Assembly: GCF_013283855.1 (NCBI RefSeq)
Contig: NZ_CP054056.1
Location: forward strand, 434,001 to 498,000
Source: Aquiluna borgnonia
Lineage (GTDB): Bacteria > Actinomycetota > Actinomycetes > Actinomycetales > Microbacteriaceae
Length of the DNA: 64,000 nucleotides
Direction: 5' to 3'
In this document: positions 1 to 9,042 of the stretch, piece by piece
Position numbering within the stretch: the stretch's first letter is position 1
How the letters are laid out: each line of letters opens with the position of its first letter
Notes under the pieces: model-generated
Told to the model about the DNA's origin: nothing
Seen by the model: the letters and a program-made list of their open reading frames with translations, nothing else
The model's database searches: none
Translations under genes and position numbers: made by a program

Positions 1-803
1 TTGAATTTGTGCATGGAGACATTCGAGACAGTGCGCTTCTCGATCAATTAGTTTCCAGGGTTGATCTGGTTGTACACTTTGCCGCAGAGTCTCATAATGA
101 CAACTCGTTAAATGGCCCTCGAGTGTTCTACGAGACCAATGTATTAGGGACGTTGAATCTAGCCTCAGCCTGTGTCAAGTACGGCGTAAGGCTTCACCAT
201 GTTTCAACCGACGAGGTTTTTGGCGATTTGCCCCTCGACTCCGAATTGGAATTTGACGTCGAGACCCCTTACAACCCTTCAAGCCCATACTCGGCAAGTA
301 AAGCGGCAAGCGACCAACTTGTCCGTGCCTGGGTTCGATCATTCGGCCTTACTGCAACGATTTCAAACTGTTCCAACAATTACGGCAAACATCAACATTG
401 GGAAAAGCTAATTCCTGCGACCGTTTTGCGCATCTACCGTGGTGAGCGTCCGAAAGTTTATGGTGACGGGAAAAACGTTCGTGATTGGATCCACGTGGAC
501 GATCATACGGATGGCATATGGGCAGTAATCAATAAAGGGGAAGTAGGTTCAACCTATCTATTGGGAGCGAGGGACCGGAAGGACAATTTGAGCTTGGTTA
601 CAGGGTTGCTTGCCGCAGCGAAGAGAAATCCAAGCGAGATAGAGTTTGTCGAAGATCGAGCCGGACACGATAAAAAGTATGCCATCAATCCAGAATCGGC
701 TTGGCGGCTAGGATGGCGCCCAAATCATTCTGACATTGAGGTTCAACTGCCTGAACTTTATGATTTCTATTCGTCTCGAGCCCGGGCGGAATTTGGCGAG
801 TGA
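1..803 (+). CDS. rfbB: dTDP-glucose 4,6-dehydratase, 5' end outside window
   Basis: Converts dTDP-glucose to dTDP-4-keto-6-deoxyglucose, an early step towards dTDP-rhamnose and other deoxysugars for cell-surface glycans. The frame is open at base 1 and enters with EFVHGDIRD, which in this family follows the N-terminal Rossmann glycine motif, so about 60 residues lie outside the window. The visible part has the STDEVFG segment with the family's Thr-Asp-Glu acid/base residues, and PYSASKAASDQLVR, the catalytic YxxxK of extended short-chain dehydrogenases. NNYGKHQHWEKLIP and VYGDGKNVRDWIHVDDH are substrate-binding stretches typical of RfbB. The stop overlaps the next start by 4 nt (GTGA), so the three left-edge genes look co-transcribed. 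Family assignment is firm. Confidence 0.93.
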   Translation, partial: EFVHGDIRDSALLDQLVSRVDLVVHFAAESHNDNSLNGPRVFYETNVLGTLNLASACVKYGVRLHHVSTDEVFGDLPLDSELEFDVETPYNPSSPYSASKAASDQLVRAWVRSFGLTATISNCSNNYGKHQHWEKLIPATVLRIYRGERPKVYGDGKNVRDWIHVDDHTDGIWAVINKGEVGSTYLLGARDRKDNLSLVTGLLAAAKRNPSEIEFVEDRAGHDKKYAINPESAWRLGWRPNHSDIEVQLPELYDFYSSRARAEFGE

Positions 804-1570
804 AGATATTTTTATATCCGTTACTGCGGCTTTACAGAAGTTTTGTATTCAGGCTAACCAGAGGTGTGGCTGATAAATACGACGATCAGGGGCTGGCGAC
901 GTCTATTGTCGAGGGCGACCTAAGGCTTTGGAAGAGCTGGCATGAAAGTCTCTGCCCTTTCGTCGAGAGGGTATTCGAAGATTTCTCATTGGGTGGAACC
1001 GCATCACCACTAACGGTTTTGGATTTTGGCGGCGGTGGTGGCAGGCATGGTTTTGCAGTTACACGCAGTGGACGTGCACAGTGGTTTGTAGTTGAAACAC
1101 CTGCATTGGCGACTGCTGCCTCCAGAACTCTGAGCGAGACCGGAATTGAGTTTTTCTCCAGCATCCAGCAAGTGAAAAATCAGGCGAACCAAGTTGATTT
1201 GGTGCACGTGTCAAGTTCGCTTCAATACACCAGCAACCCCAGCGAAGTTCTAAGGGAGTTAGTTGGATTAAATCCAAAGTTTTTAGTGTTTGAAAAATTG
1301 GTACTAACGCAAAAATCATCCCAGATTAAAATGTTTCAATATTCTTTGCTGGGTGACAACATACCGCAGCCATCAAAGGACTTTAAACTTTGGATAAGCG
1401 CGGTGCGATACCCACTGATCGCAATCCCTAAGTCCAAGTTCCTTGAGATTCTAGGCAGAGATTACGAGGTGGTGGCTCATACCCTGGAGCCGGTCCAGTC
1501 TCACCTACCAATGTTTAAGGGTCTTGGTCAACACACTTTCCTGGTGAAGCGACGGGTCAATGAGCGATGA
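800..1570 (+). CDS. Putative methyltransferase, TIGR04325-like
   Basis: A 256-residue protein starting at GTG. A SAM-binding-like glycine motif lies near residues 73-80 (VLDFGGGGGRHGF), followed by WFVVETPAL and then LVHVSSSLQYTSNPSEVL. This FGG / VVE.P / SS.LQY order is what I associate with the TIGR04325 group of putative methyltransferases found in surface polysaccharide clusters. The glycine motif GGGGGRHG is richer in Gly than in the usual class I enzymes. Its neighbours, a deoxysugar dehydratase and a glycosyltransferase with 4-nt overlaps on both sides, suggest it methylates a surface glycan or its precursor. Substrate unknown; family call moderately sure. Confidence 0.65.
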   Translation: MKIFLYPLLRLYRSFVFRLTRGVADKYDDQGLATSIVEGDLRLWKSWHESLCPFVERVFEDFSLGGTASPLTVLDFGGGGGRHGFAVTRSGRAQWFVVETPALATAASRTLSETGIEFFSSIQQVKNQANQVDLVHVSSSLQYTSNPSEVLRELVGLNPKFLVFEKLVLTQKSSQIKMFQYSLLGDNIPQPSKDFKLWISAVRYPLIAIPKSKFLEILGRDYEVVAHTLEPVQSHLPMFKGLGQHTFLVKRRVNER

Positions 1571-2517
1571 TTAGTCCAAGTTCTTCGCTTGTCGAAAATA
1601 AGGTCCCGGTTGCGATTGTCATCTTCAGGCGCCCCGAGCTCACGAAGAGGGTCCTAGCTGCGCTATCCCTTACCAAACCGGAAAGACTCTTTGTTATTGC
1701 AGATGGCCCACGACCGGGGAGGCCCGATGACATAGAAGCGGTTTCAGCTGCAAGGGCGCTTTTCGAAGACCTGGACTGGAAGTGTGAAGTTACCAAAATT
1801 TATTCGGCTACGAACCTCGGACTAAGAGCCAGAGTTATTTCTGGGTTGGACGAGGTGTTCCGACAGGTGGATTCGGCAATTATCCTGGAAGACGACTGTC
1901 TCCCTTCCTCAAGTTTCTTTAAATTTGCATCTGAGCTGATTGACCGCTACAAGGACGAGCCAACCGTAGCCTTGGTAAGCGCCAATAACTTTGCACCTAA
2001 GAAAAGTCGAGAAAATACTTACTACTTCTCGACTCACGCAAACATTTGGGGTTGGGCCACCTGGAGGCGGACCTGGCTTGATTTCAGGAAGTCAAAACCA
2101 GTTTCGGATTTGACGGAGCGCGAAATTAACCAGATTCTGGATTTAGTCGGGGGTAAGCGCCAAAGGTCTGCTTTTGCAAAGCTTCTGAGGCTCTATAGTT
2201 CTTTAGATTCTTGGGCGGTTCAATTCGCAACTTTCATCTATCTAAACAGGTTACTTTCCGCTGTGCCTTCGCAAAACCTGGTCACCAACGTCGGTTTTGG
2301 CGCCGCCTCGACCCACACGAAGTTTGAATCTTGGGCGGATGAAATTCCACTTGGTGAGATGAAATTTCCCTTGACCCACCCAGCTAGCCTAGAACCCGAC
2401 TCTCGAGAGATGCAGCGGGAATCAATACATAAAACTCTTCGCTGGATAACCTTCCCGATAGCACATCCGATTGAAGCTGCCTCAAGAATTTACAGGTACC
2501 TACGGGTTAGAGCTTAG
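1567..2517 (+). CDS. Glycosyltransferase, GT-A fold
   Basis: A 316-residue putative glycosyltransferase. The N-terminus PVAIVIFRRPELTKRVL is the first strand and helix of a GT-A nucleotide-sugar fold. LEDDCLPSSSFF (about residues 109-120) carries the acidic metal/donor motif (ILEDDC, a DxD-like site), and NIWGWATWRRTW resembles the acceptor-side motif of family 2 / GNT-I-like sugar transferases in surface polysaccharide loci. No membrane segment is visible. ATGA overlap with the methyltransferase gene implies translational coupling. Its stop overlaps the stop of the oppositely oriented typA by 4 nt. Donor and acceptor cannot be told from sequence. Confidence 0.75.
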   Translation: MISPSSSLVENKVPVAIVIFRRPELTKRVLAALSLTKPERLFVIADGPRPGRPDDIEAVSAARALFEDLDWKCEVTKIYSATNLGLRARVISGLDEVFRQVDSAIILEDDCLPSSSFFKFASELIDRYKDEPTVALVSANNFAPKKSRENTYYFSTHANIWGWATWRRTWLDFRKSKPVSDLTEREINQILDLVGGKRQRSAFAKLLRLYSSLDSWAVQFATFIYLNRLLSAVPSQNLVTNVGFGAASTHTKFESWADEIPLGEMKFPLTHPASLEPDSREMQRESIHKTLRWITFPIAHPIEAASRIYRYLRVRA

Positions 2518-4418
2518 CTTTGACTTGCACGCTTTCGAGCCGACGTCTGACGAGCCCTAACGTTTGGATCCAGTTCAACCTTGCGGATACGGATTGCCTC
2601 CGGCGTAACCTCAACACACTCATCCTCGCGAGCGAACTCCAAGCACTCCTCGAGAGACAGCTTCTTTGGTGGGGTTAGGCCAACAAAGTTGTCTGCAGAG
2701 GCAGCTCGCATGTTGGTGAGCTGCTTCTCCTTGGTGATGTTGACTTCCATGTCATCCGCACGTGAGTTCTCTCCAACAACCATGCCGCCATAGACCTCGG
2801 AGGTTGGCTCAACGAAGAACATGCCTCGCTCTTGCAGGGCGATCATGGCAAACGGAGTTGCTACACCGGCGCGGTCAGCAACCATAGAGCCGTTTTGACG
2901 GGTTTGGATATCTCCAGCCCAGGGCTCGTAACCAGCTGCTAGAGCGTTGGCAATACCTGCACCCTTGGTGGTGGTTAGGAACTCGGTTCGGAAACCGATG
3001 AGACCTCTCGATGGGACGCGGAATTCAATGCGAACCCAACCGGTGCCATTGTTGATCATGTTGGTCATGCGGCCCTTGCGAGCTGCTAGCAGCTGGGTTA
3101 CTGGACCCAAGAACTCATCTGGGGTGTCAATCGTGAGATCTTCAACAGGTTCGTGAACCTTGCCGTCAACCTTCTTGGTGACTACCTGAGGCTTACCAAC
3201 GGTTAGCTCGTAACCTTCGCGGCGCATCTGCTCCACCAGGATGGCAAGAGCAAGCTCACCTCGACCCTGGACCTCCCAAGCGTCAGGACGCTCGGTGGGA
3301 AGGACTTTGATTGAGACGTTACCAATTAGTTCTCGGTCTAGGCGGTCCTTTACTAGACGTGCGGTGACCTTGGCGCCCTTGACACGACCTGCCATTGGAG
3401 AGGTGTTGATTCCGATGGTCATGGAGATTGCTGGGTCATCGACCTTGATTAGGGGAAGCGGGCGAACATCATTGAGGTCGCAGAGAGACTCACCAATGGT
3501 GATGTCCTCAATACCTGCTACTGCAACGATGTCTCCGGGCCCAGCCTTTTCGATTGGGTAGCGGTCTAGAGCCTTGGTTCCAAGAAGCTCGGTGATTTTG
3601 ACTGTCTGGGTGGTGCCATCCTGGCGAACCCAGGCAACCTGCTGACCCTTTTTGATCTCACCGTTGTAGATGCGAAGAAGTGCCAAGCGGCCAAGGAATG
3701 GGGAAGCGTCAAGGTTGGTGACGTGAGCCTGCAGCGGGATGTTCTCGTCATAGCTTGGGGCCGGAATGAATTTGATAATGGCTTCAAATAGCGGCTCAAG
3801 GTTCTCGGTGTCTGGCAACGAGCCATCAGCTGGCTTGTTGAGCGAGGCGCGACCAGCGCGACCTGAAGCGTAAATCACTGGTAGGTCCAAGATGGCGTCA
3901 ACATCTAAATCTGGGACAGTGTCGTGAAGATCAGAGGCAAGACCTAGGAGGAGGTCGTGGCTCTCTTCGACAACCTCGTCGATCCGAGCATCTGGGCGGT
4001 CGGTCTTGTTGACTAGAAGAATCACTGGAAGCTGGGCCTCGAGTGCCTTGCGCAGCACGAAGCGAGTCTGTGGGAGTGGTCCCTCAGAGGCGTCAACCAA
4101 TAGAACGACACCGTCGACCATAGAAAGACCGCGCTCAACCTCGCCACCGAAGTCGGCGTGACCCGGGGTGTCAATTACGTTGATGACGATTTCCTGCCCG
4201 TTGGCTGCAGGACCCGAGTAGGTGATGGCAGTGTTCTTGGCGAGAATGGTAATACCCTTTTCCCGCTCTAGGTCGCCGGAGTCCATGACGCGCTCGTCCA
4301 CGGCAGCGTGGGAGGAGAATGCGCCAGTCTGCTTGAGCATGGCATCAACCAGCGTGGTCTTGCCGTGGTCTACGTGAGCAACAATGGCAACGTTTCTTAG
4401 GTGGTCGTTCTTTTTCAT
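2514..4418 (-). CDS. typA: Ribosome-associated GTPase TypA/BipA
   Basis: A translational GTPase that binds the ribosome and supports assembly and stress growth. G-domain motifs are in order: AHVDHGKTT (G1), DTPGHADF (G3) and NKTD (G4). EF-G-like domains follow, with the TypA-specific C-terminal part (ENSRADDMEVNITKEKQLTN). About 634 residues from the chosen start. The reading frame also opens at a TTG at 4442, but the ATG at 4418 gives the normal family N-terminus (MKKNDHLRNVAIVAHVDHG) and has GGAAGG upstream. A -10 (TAGAAT, 4455-4450) would place transcription start at about 4442, giving a 24-nt leader. A leaderless TTG start at 4442 is the alternative. Confidence 0.95.
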   Translation of the reverse strand: MKKNDHLRNVAIVAHVDHGKTTLVDAMLKQTGAFSSHAAVDERVMDSGDLEREKGITILAKNTAITYSGPAANGQEIVINVIDTPGHADFGGEVERGLSMVDGVVLLVDASEGPLPQTRFVLRKALEAQLPVILLVNKTDRPDARIDEVVEESHDLLLGLASDLHDTVPDLDVDAILDLPVIYASGRAGRASLNKPADGSLPDTENLEPLFEAIIKFIPAPSYDENIPLQAHVTNLDASPFLGRLALLRIYNGEIKKGQQVAWVRQDGTTQTVKITELLGTKALDRYPIEKAGPGDIVAVAGIEDITIGESLCDLNDVRPLPLIKVDDPAISMTIGINTSPMAGRVKGAKVTARLVKDRLDRELIGNVSIKVLPTERPDAWEVQGRGELALAILVEQMRREGYELTVGKPQVVTKKVDGKVHEPVEDLTIDTPDEFLGPVTQLLAARKGRMTNMINNGTGWVRIEFRVPSRGLIGFRTEFLTTTKGAGIANALAAGYEPWAGDIQTRQNGSMVADRAGVATPFAMIALQERGMFFVEPTSEVYGGMVVGENSRADDMEVNITKEKQLTNMRAASADNFVGLTPPKKLSLEECLEFAREDECVEVTPEAIRIRKVELDPNVRARQTSARKRASQS

Positions 4419-4442
4419 GGGGGATTTGGGCCTTCCGGGCAA

Positions 4443-4516
4443 CTTTCTAATTCTAGTCGGGCAGGGTTACCGGCTTGGGTAGTCTTTATTACCTAGTTTG
4501 AAAGGGGTGAAGGCGC
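4443..4516. promoter_or_regulatory. Divergent promoter region typA / smc
   Basis: A 74-bp gap between divergent genes. On the minus strand TAGAAT (4455-4450) fits a -10 for typA. On the plus strand TAGTCT (4480-4485) fits a -10 for smc, with a leader of about 25 nt carrying the Shine-Dalgarno AAAGGGGTGAAGG right before the smc TTG start. No convincing -35 hexamers were seen on either side. Confidence 0.5.
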
Positions 4517-7500
4517 TTGTATTTGAAGAGCATCACCCTGAAAGGCTTTAAGTCCTTCGCGCAGCCAACCACTCTCAACCTCGAACCAGGTATTACCTGC
4601 GTGGTTGGCCCAAATGGTTCTGGTAAGTCAAATGTTGTTGATGCCCTCGCCTGGGTCATGGGAGAGCAGGGTCCAAAGACCCTACGCGGCGGCAAGATGG
4701 AAGATGTCATCTTTGCGGGAACTGCGACCAAGGGGCCATTAGGTCGAGCAGAGGTTCAGCTAACGATTGATAACTCAGATGGTGCTCTACCAATTGAGTA
4801 TGCAGAGGTAACAATCTCTCGAGTGCTATTCCGCAATGGAGCAAGTGAATACGCCATAAATGGCGAATCCTGCAGATTGCTGGACGTCCAGGAACTCCTG
4901 AGTGATTCCGGCCTTGGCCGAGAAATGCACGTAATAGTTGGCCAGGGTCAGCTAGATACCGTTTTGCGTGCAACGCCGATTGAAAGACGTGCCTTTATTG
5001 AAGAGGCTGCAGGAATTCTCAAATACCGCAGGCGTAAGGAAAAGACTGAGCGCAAGTTAGAGGCCATGCAGGTGAATCTCACCAGGCTCAATGACCTAAC
5101 GGCAGAACTCAGGCGAAACCTAAAGCCCCTTGGCCGCCAGGCCGAGGTGGCCAGGCAGGCCAAGGAGATTGGCGCCATTGCAAGGCTTGCCAAGTCCCGG
5201 CTTTTGAAGTTTCAAATTGTGGCGATCCGTGAGCAGCTTGAGAAAGCGGCAAAAAGCGAGAATGAACGTAAAGCTGATTCCTCGGTGGTTCAGGATCAGC
5301 TCAACTCCGCCAGGGCTGGAATACAAGAACTTGAATCTCAGCTGGTCTCGACCGAGCTAGACGCCCTCAGGCAAAAACTTTTTGCTTTTGAGTCCCTAGA
5401 GTCAAAACTTCGATCACTTCAAAATCTTGCCCAGCAGAAAATCTCCTTTTTGGGGCAACAAGAGTTTTCTTCTCGTGAAATTGAGGTTGCTGACCTGAGT
5501 GCTCAGTTGGCCTCTGCCGTTCAGGACCTAGAGTCACTCGAGGGAGAGATCGAGACTTCGGCAAATGATTTGCGCGAGCTAGAAGCATCAAGGCTTGCAG
5601 CCGTTGCGGCGCTCGCTGATTTCGAATCTGCTGAGCTCAAGCAACGCGCAGAAGTTGAGAGCAAGGCTCTTGAGCGCAGCAAGCTCGAGAATCAAATCTC
5701 GGTGCTTCAGAGCAAGGCCGAGGGGTTCGACTCTCAGGCTGAGGCACTAAAGCTAGTCATCGCTTCGCTCTCCGAGCAGATAGCCAAACTAACTGCCGAG
5801 CAGCTGGCGCTAACACCAGAGTCTGAATCACTCTCTGACGAGGGACTTAGGGTCGAATACGAACGTTCTCAAGAGAATCAAAGTAAAGCGCGCGCCACCT
5901 TAGATGCCGCCAAAGATGCCCTGCATGCCGCTGAGCGTGAGAGAGATGCCATTGCAGCGAAGCATGCAGCCCTTGGGCTCACGCTTGAGCAAAATGATGG
6001 ATCCATTGAGGTCCGAAATGCGGGGTTGACCGGAATCAAGGGACTTCTTGCCGAGAGTGTCTCCATTCAGAGCGGTTATGAGGTGGCGATTGCCGTTGCC
6101 CTAGGGACCATTGCCGATGCGGTCGTTGCTGGTTCTCGTTCTCAAGCCTTGGCTGCAATCAAGTTCCTCAAAGGTGAAGGGCTTGGCCGGGCTGAGTTTC
6201 TAGTTGTTGACGGGCCGGTCATTAGGGCTGAAAAGGTAACTAAATCGGGCCTAACACTTGCCTCATCGGTGGTTTCAGCACCAAAACAGGTACTGGATGT
6301 CCTTGAGGGAATTTTTATTGCTGAAGACCTCAGTGCTGCGGAAGCTGCCCTTGAAGGCGGATTCGAGGGCAAGGCAATTATCACTTTGGATGGTGACTGG
6401 GTCTCACGATCACTCATTCGAGGTGGAGGCACTAAGCAACCGTCCAAACTTGAGCTGGCGGCAGAGCGCGAAAGTGCTAGTCGGAGACTAAGCGAGCTAG
6501 CCGAGGAAATTACTGAGCTGGCTCAGGAGCTAGAAGCCAGCAGGCAAGCTTTGGATGCTTCAGAGCAGGCAAGCCGAGAGTCTCTAAGCAAGCTGCAACA
6601 GTACGACGCTGAACTTGCGGCCAAGGCGGAGAGAGTTGGAAGGCTAATCGCTCAGCTCGAGAGCGCCAAGGAAGATAAGACCCGCCAGGAGTCAGAGCTT
6701 GATCGCCTTGCAGAAGCGTCTCAGGCCGCTCGCCTCGAAATAGCCGACCTGGAGAGAGCCCTGGAGGCGCTTCCCCAAGTTTCGGTCTTGACTTCAAACC
6801 CTGATGCTCGAGCAGGCCTGGTAGAAGCTCTAGAAAAGGCTCGTCAAGCTGAACTTGAGGTGAGAATTCAAGTCGGTGCCGTTTCTGAGCGCCGGAGTGC
6901 GGCGAGCAAGAATGTTGCAGTCCTCAAAGGCAGGCTCGCCGAAGCAACAGCCGCCCAAGAAAGAGATCGTCAGGCAACCGAGGCAAAGCTATCTCAGCTG
7001 CGAAGAGCCGAAAGTGCTTTGCAGGCGATTCCTGCAGCTTTAGAGGTGGCAACGGAGTCCGCAACTCAGATTCGCAGTGAGGTTCGGGAGCTTGAAGCTC
7101 AGAGAATTCAGCGGACCCAGCGGCTCTCGACCCTTCGGTCGCAGGCCGCTGAGCTTGAAGTCAAGCTAGCTGAGCTCAACAAGTCCGTGCACGAGGTTGA
7201 GATGCGCAACCACGAGTTGAGGTTGAACCTTGCCAACCTCACCGAACGGGTTGCATCAGAGCTCTATGTCGACGTTGAGGTGATGCTTTCAGAGACTGAG
7301 CTTGGTGATGAAAACCGGGAGCAGCTAGAGAAAGACCTTCGCGTTGCTGAACAAAAACTAAGCCAGCTCGGAGCCTTCAACCCACTGGCTCTTGAAGAGT
7401 TTGCAGCGCTTGAGGAGCGGCACAAATACCTTGCTGAGCAGCTCGAGGACCTTTCCAAAGCAAGAACAGACCTTATTGGAATCATCAAGGACCTTGATCT

Positions 7501-7972
7501 GAAGATGCAGGGAATCTTCGCGAGTGCATTCGAGGACACCAGAAGAGAATTCGAGAAGGTGTTCCCAATTCTGTTTCCTGGTGGAGCAGGTTCCATTTCT
7601 CTAACTGAACCAGAAGATCTTCTCGCCACTGGCATCGAGGTTTCGGTTCGACCAGTTGGCAAGCGCATTGAGCGGATGTCACTGCTCTCTGGCGGCGAGC
7701 GATCGCTTGCCGCAGTGGCACTGCTGATTGCGATATTCAAGGCGAGACCGAGCCCCTTCTATGTGCTGGATGAGGTTGAGGCCGCCCTGGACGATGCAAA
7801 CCTTGGCAGATTGCTAGAAGTGATTGAATCTTTACGTAAGAGCTCTCAGTTGATTGTGGTTACCCACCAGAAGCGGACCATGGAAATTGCTGATGCTCTG
7901 TATGGTGTTTCCATGAGGCAAGACGGCATGAGTGCAGTGGTTGGCCAAAAACTTGAGCGAGCTAACGCCTGA
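4517..7972 (+). CDS. smc: Chromosome segregation ATPase SMC
   Basis: A 1151-residue SMC protein that, with ScpA/ScpB, compacts and segregates chromosomes. Walker A GPNGSGKSN is at residues 31-39. Two long coiled-coil arms rich in Glu/Ala/Leu flank a hinge at about 490-640 (GIKGLLAESVSIQSGYE onward). The C-terminal head carries the signature LSGGERSLAA and Walker B FYVLDEVEAALDD. Length matches the actinobacterial family. The TTG start is backed by a strong Shine-Dalgarno (AAAGGGGTGAAGG). The stop overlaps the ftsY ATG (TGATG), as in the common smc-ftsY pairing. Confidence 0.97.
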   Translation: MYLKSITLKGFKSFAQPTTLNLEPGITCVVGPNGSGKSNVVDALAWVMGEQGPKTLRGGKMEDVIFAGTATKGPLGRAEVQLTIDNSDGALPIEYAEVTISRVLFRNGASEYAINGESCRLLDVQELLSDSGLGREMHVIVGQGQLDTVLRATPIERRAFIEEAAGILKYRRRKEKTERKLEAMQVNLTRLNDLTAELRRNLKPLGRQAEVARQAKEIGAIARLAKSRLLKFQIVAIREQLEKAAKSENERKADSSVVQDQLNSARAGIQELESQLVSTELDALRQKLFAFESLESKLRSLQNLAQQKISFLGQQEFSSREIEVADLSAQLASAVQDLESLEGEIETSANDLRELEASRLAAVAALADFESAELKQRAEVESKALERSKLENQISVLQSKAEGFDSQAEALKLVIASLSEQIAKLTAEQLALTPESESLSDEGLRVEYERSQENQSKARATLDAAKDALHAAERERDAIAAKHAALGLTLEQNDGSIEVRNAGLTGIKGLLAESVSIQSGYEVAIAVALGTIADAVVAGSRSQALAAIKFLKGEGLGRAEFLVVDGPVIRAEKVTKSGLTLASSVVSAPKQVLDVLEGIFIAEDLSAAEAALEGGFEGKAIITLDGDWVSRSLIRGGGTKQPSKLELAAERESASRRLSELAEEITELAQELEASRQALDASEQASRESLSKLQQYDAELAAKAERVGRLIAQLESAKEDKTRQESELDRLAEASQAARLEIADLERALEALPQVSVLTSNPDARAGLVEALEKARQAELEVRIQVGAVSERRSAASKNVAVLKGRLAEATAAQERDRQATEAKLSQLRRAESALQAIPAALEVATESATQIRSEVRELEAQRIQRTQRLSTLRSQAAELEVKLAELNKSVHEVEMRNHELRLNLANLTERVASELYVDVEVMLSETELGDENREQLEKDLRVAEQKLSQLGAFNPLALEEFAALEERHKYLAEQLEDLSKARTDLIGIIKDLDLKMQGIFASAFEDTRREFEKVFPILFPGGAGSISLTEPEDLLATGIEVSVRPVGKRIERMSLLSGGERSLAAVALLIAIFKARPSPFYVLDEVEAALDDANLGRLLEVIESLRKSSQLIVVTHQKRTMEIADALYGVSMRQDGMSAVVGQKLERANA

Positions 7973-8964
7973 TGTTCAAATTTCTCAAAAGGCTAAGAGG
8001 CGAAGAGCCTGCTCAATCTCCTTCCAGCAATATCGAGCCAACGACCTCAGTTGTAAATGCAGAGCCCCTGGTAGTCGAGGTCGAGAGCGTTGAGCTTCCT
8101 AAACGAACCCTCGGGGAGGGGATTCGGTCCCTTTTTGGTGCCCCGGTGGACCGAGAAGACCTCGAAGATATTTTGATCCGGGCTGACTTTGGCGTTGAGG
8201 CTTCGGTTGAGATCAGCGAGGAGCTAAAACGTGAGGCCAATCGGCAGGGAGCCAGTTCTGATGCTGAGCTTCGATTGCTGCTGAAGGACTTGCTAGCAAA
8301 GAAACTGACCCGGAGTGACTCGGCGCTTAACCTTGCAAGTGGCTCGCTGCCTTATGTGATTCTCGTAGTTGGAGTCAACGGAGCTGGAAAAACTACAACC
8401 ATTGGAAAGCTTTCCAAGTGGCTGCGCGATGGTGACTGGAGCGTTGTTCTAGGTGCTGCCGACACATTCCGTGCTGCAGCAGTTGAACAGCTTGGCACGT
8501 GGGCAGATAGATCAGGTTCAACCCTTGTGAGGCCAGAGCGAGAAGGTCAAGACCCAGCTTCAGTTGCCTACCAGACAGTAGAAGTTGCACTCAGCCAAAA
8601 TGCAGACATTGCCATCATTGATACCGCCGGCAGACTCCAGAATAAAAAAGACCTAATGGATGAGCTTGGCAAGATTCGCCGAGCTGTTGAGAAGCAGGCT
8701 CAAATTGCAGAGGTGCTGCTTGTAATTGATTCAACCATGGGGCAAAACGCGATGGCCCAAGCCAAGGCGTTTACCGAGGTTGCTGAGGTGACGGGCATTG
8801 TGATGACCAAACTTGACGGCACGGCCAAGGGCGGAATTCTTTACTCGCTGCAGAGCGCGTTGGATCTTCCCGTGAAATTGGTTGGGGTTGGCGAGGGAAT
8901 TAATGACTTTGCCTTTTTCTCCCCGGAGGAATTTGCCAAGGGTCTAGTTGCCTACAAGTCCTAA
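7972..8964 (+). CDS. ftsY: Signal recognition particle receptor FtsY
   Basis: The SRP receptor GTPase that docks Ffh-bound ribosomes at the membrane translocon. 330 residues. It has a short, partly acidic N-terminal stretch, then the NG domain: a helical N domain from about residue 45, the P-loop GVNGAGKTTTIGK at about 134-146, ADTFRAAAVEQL, DTAGRL, and TKLDGTAKGG. No transmembrane helix is visible, so membrane contact is through the basic start (MFKFLKRLRG) and N domain. It is translationally coupled to smc by a 1-nt stop/start overlap. Its partner Ffh is encoded at 20403. Confidence 0.97.
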   Translation: MFKFLKRLRGEEPAQSPSSNIEPTTSVVNAEPLVVEVESVELPKRTLGEGIRSLFGAPVDREDLEDILIRADFGVEASVEISEELKREANRQGASSDAELRLLLKDLLAKKLTRSDSALNLASGSLPYVILVVGVNGAGKTTTIGKLSKWLRDGDWSVVLGAADTFRAAAVEQLGTWADRSGSTLVRPEREGQDPASVAYQTVEVALSQNADIAIIDTAGRLQNKKDLMDELGKIRRAVEKQAQIAEVLLVIDSTMGQNAMAQAKAFTEVAEVTGIVMTKLDGTAKGGILYSLQSALDLPVKLVGVGEGINDFAFFSPEEFAKGLVAYKS

Positions 8965-8966
8965 AT

Positions 8967-8987
8967 GAAAGCCAATTTGCTTTCTTT
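8967..8987 (+). terminator. Weak stem-loop after ftsY
   Basis: GAAAGC - CAATTT - GCTTTC is a perfect 6-bp stem with a 6-nt loop, followed only by a short TTT. It lies just after the ftsY stop and before a likely new promoter, so it may end the smc-ftsY transcript, but it is short and AT-rich. Confidence 0.4.
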
Positions 8988-8993
8988 GAACTC

Positions 8994-8999
8994 TAAAAT
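8994..8999 (+). promoter_or_regulatory. Putative -10 for the glycosyltransferase pair
   Basis: TAAAAT lies 43 nt before the GTG start at 9043, leaving a leader that holds AAAGGCGGG as Shine-Dalgarno. No convincing -35 was seen. Confidence 0.4.
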
Positions 9000-9042
9000 C
9001 TTCTAGGGGCTCAACTGCCTCGTTTAAGAAAGGCGGGAACCG

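Noticed and set aside
4419-4442. Leaderless TTG start of typA at 4442
   Set aside because: TAGAAT does lie 7 nt upstream, but the ATG at 4418 has GGAAGG before it and matches the family N-terminus.
7264-7740. 158-codon minus-strand frame inside smc
   Set aside because: Ser/Arg-rich mirror of SMC coiled-coil and head codons; smc is unambiguous on the other strand.
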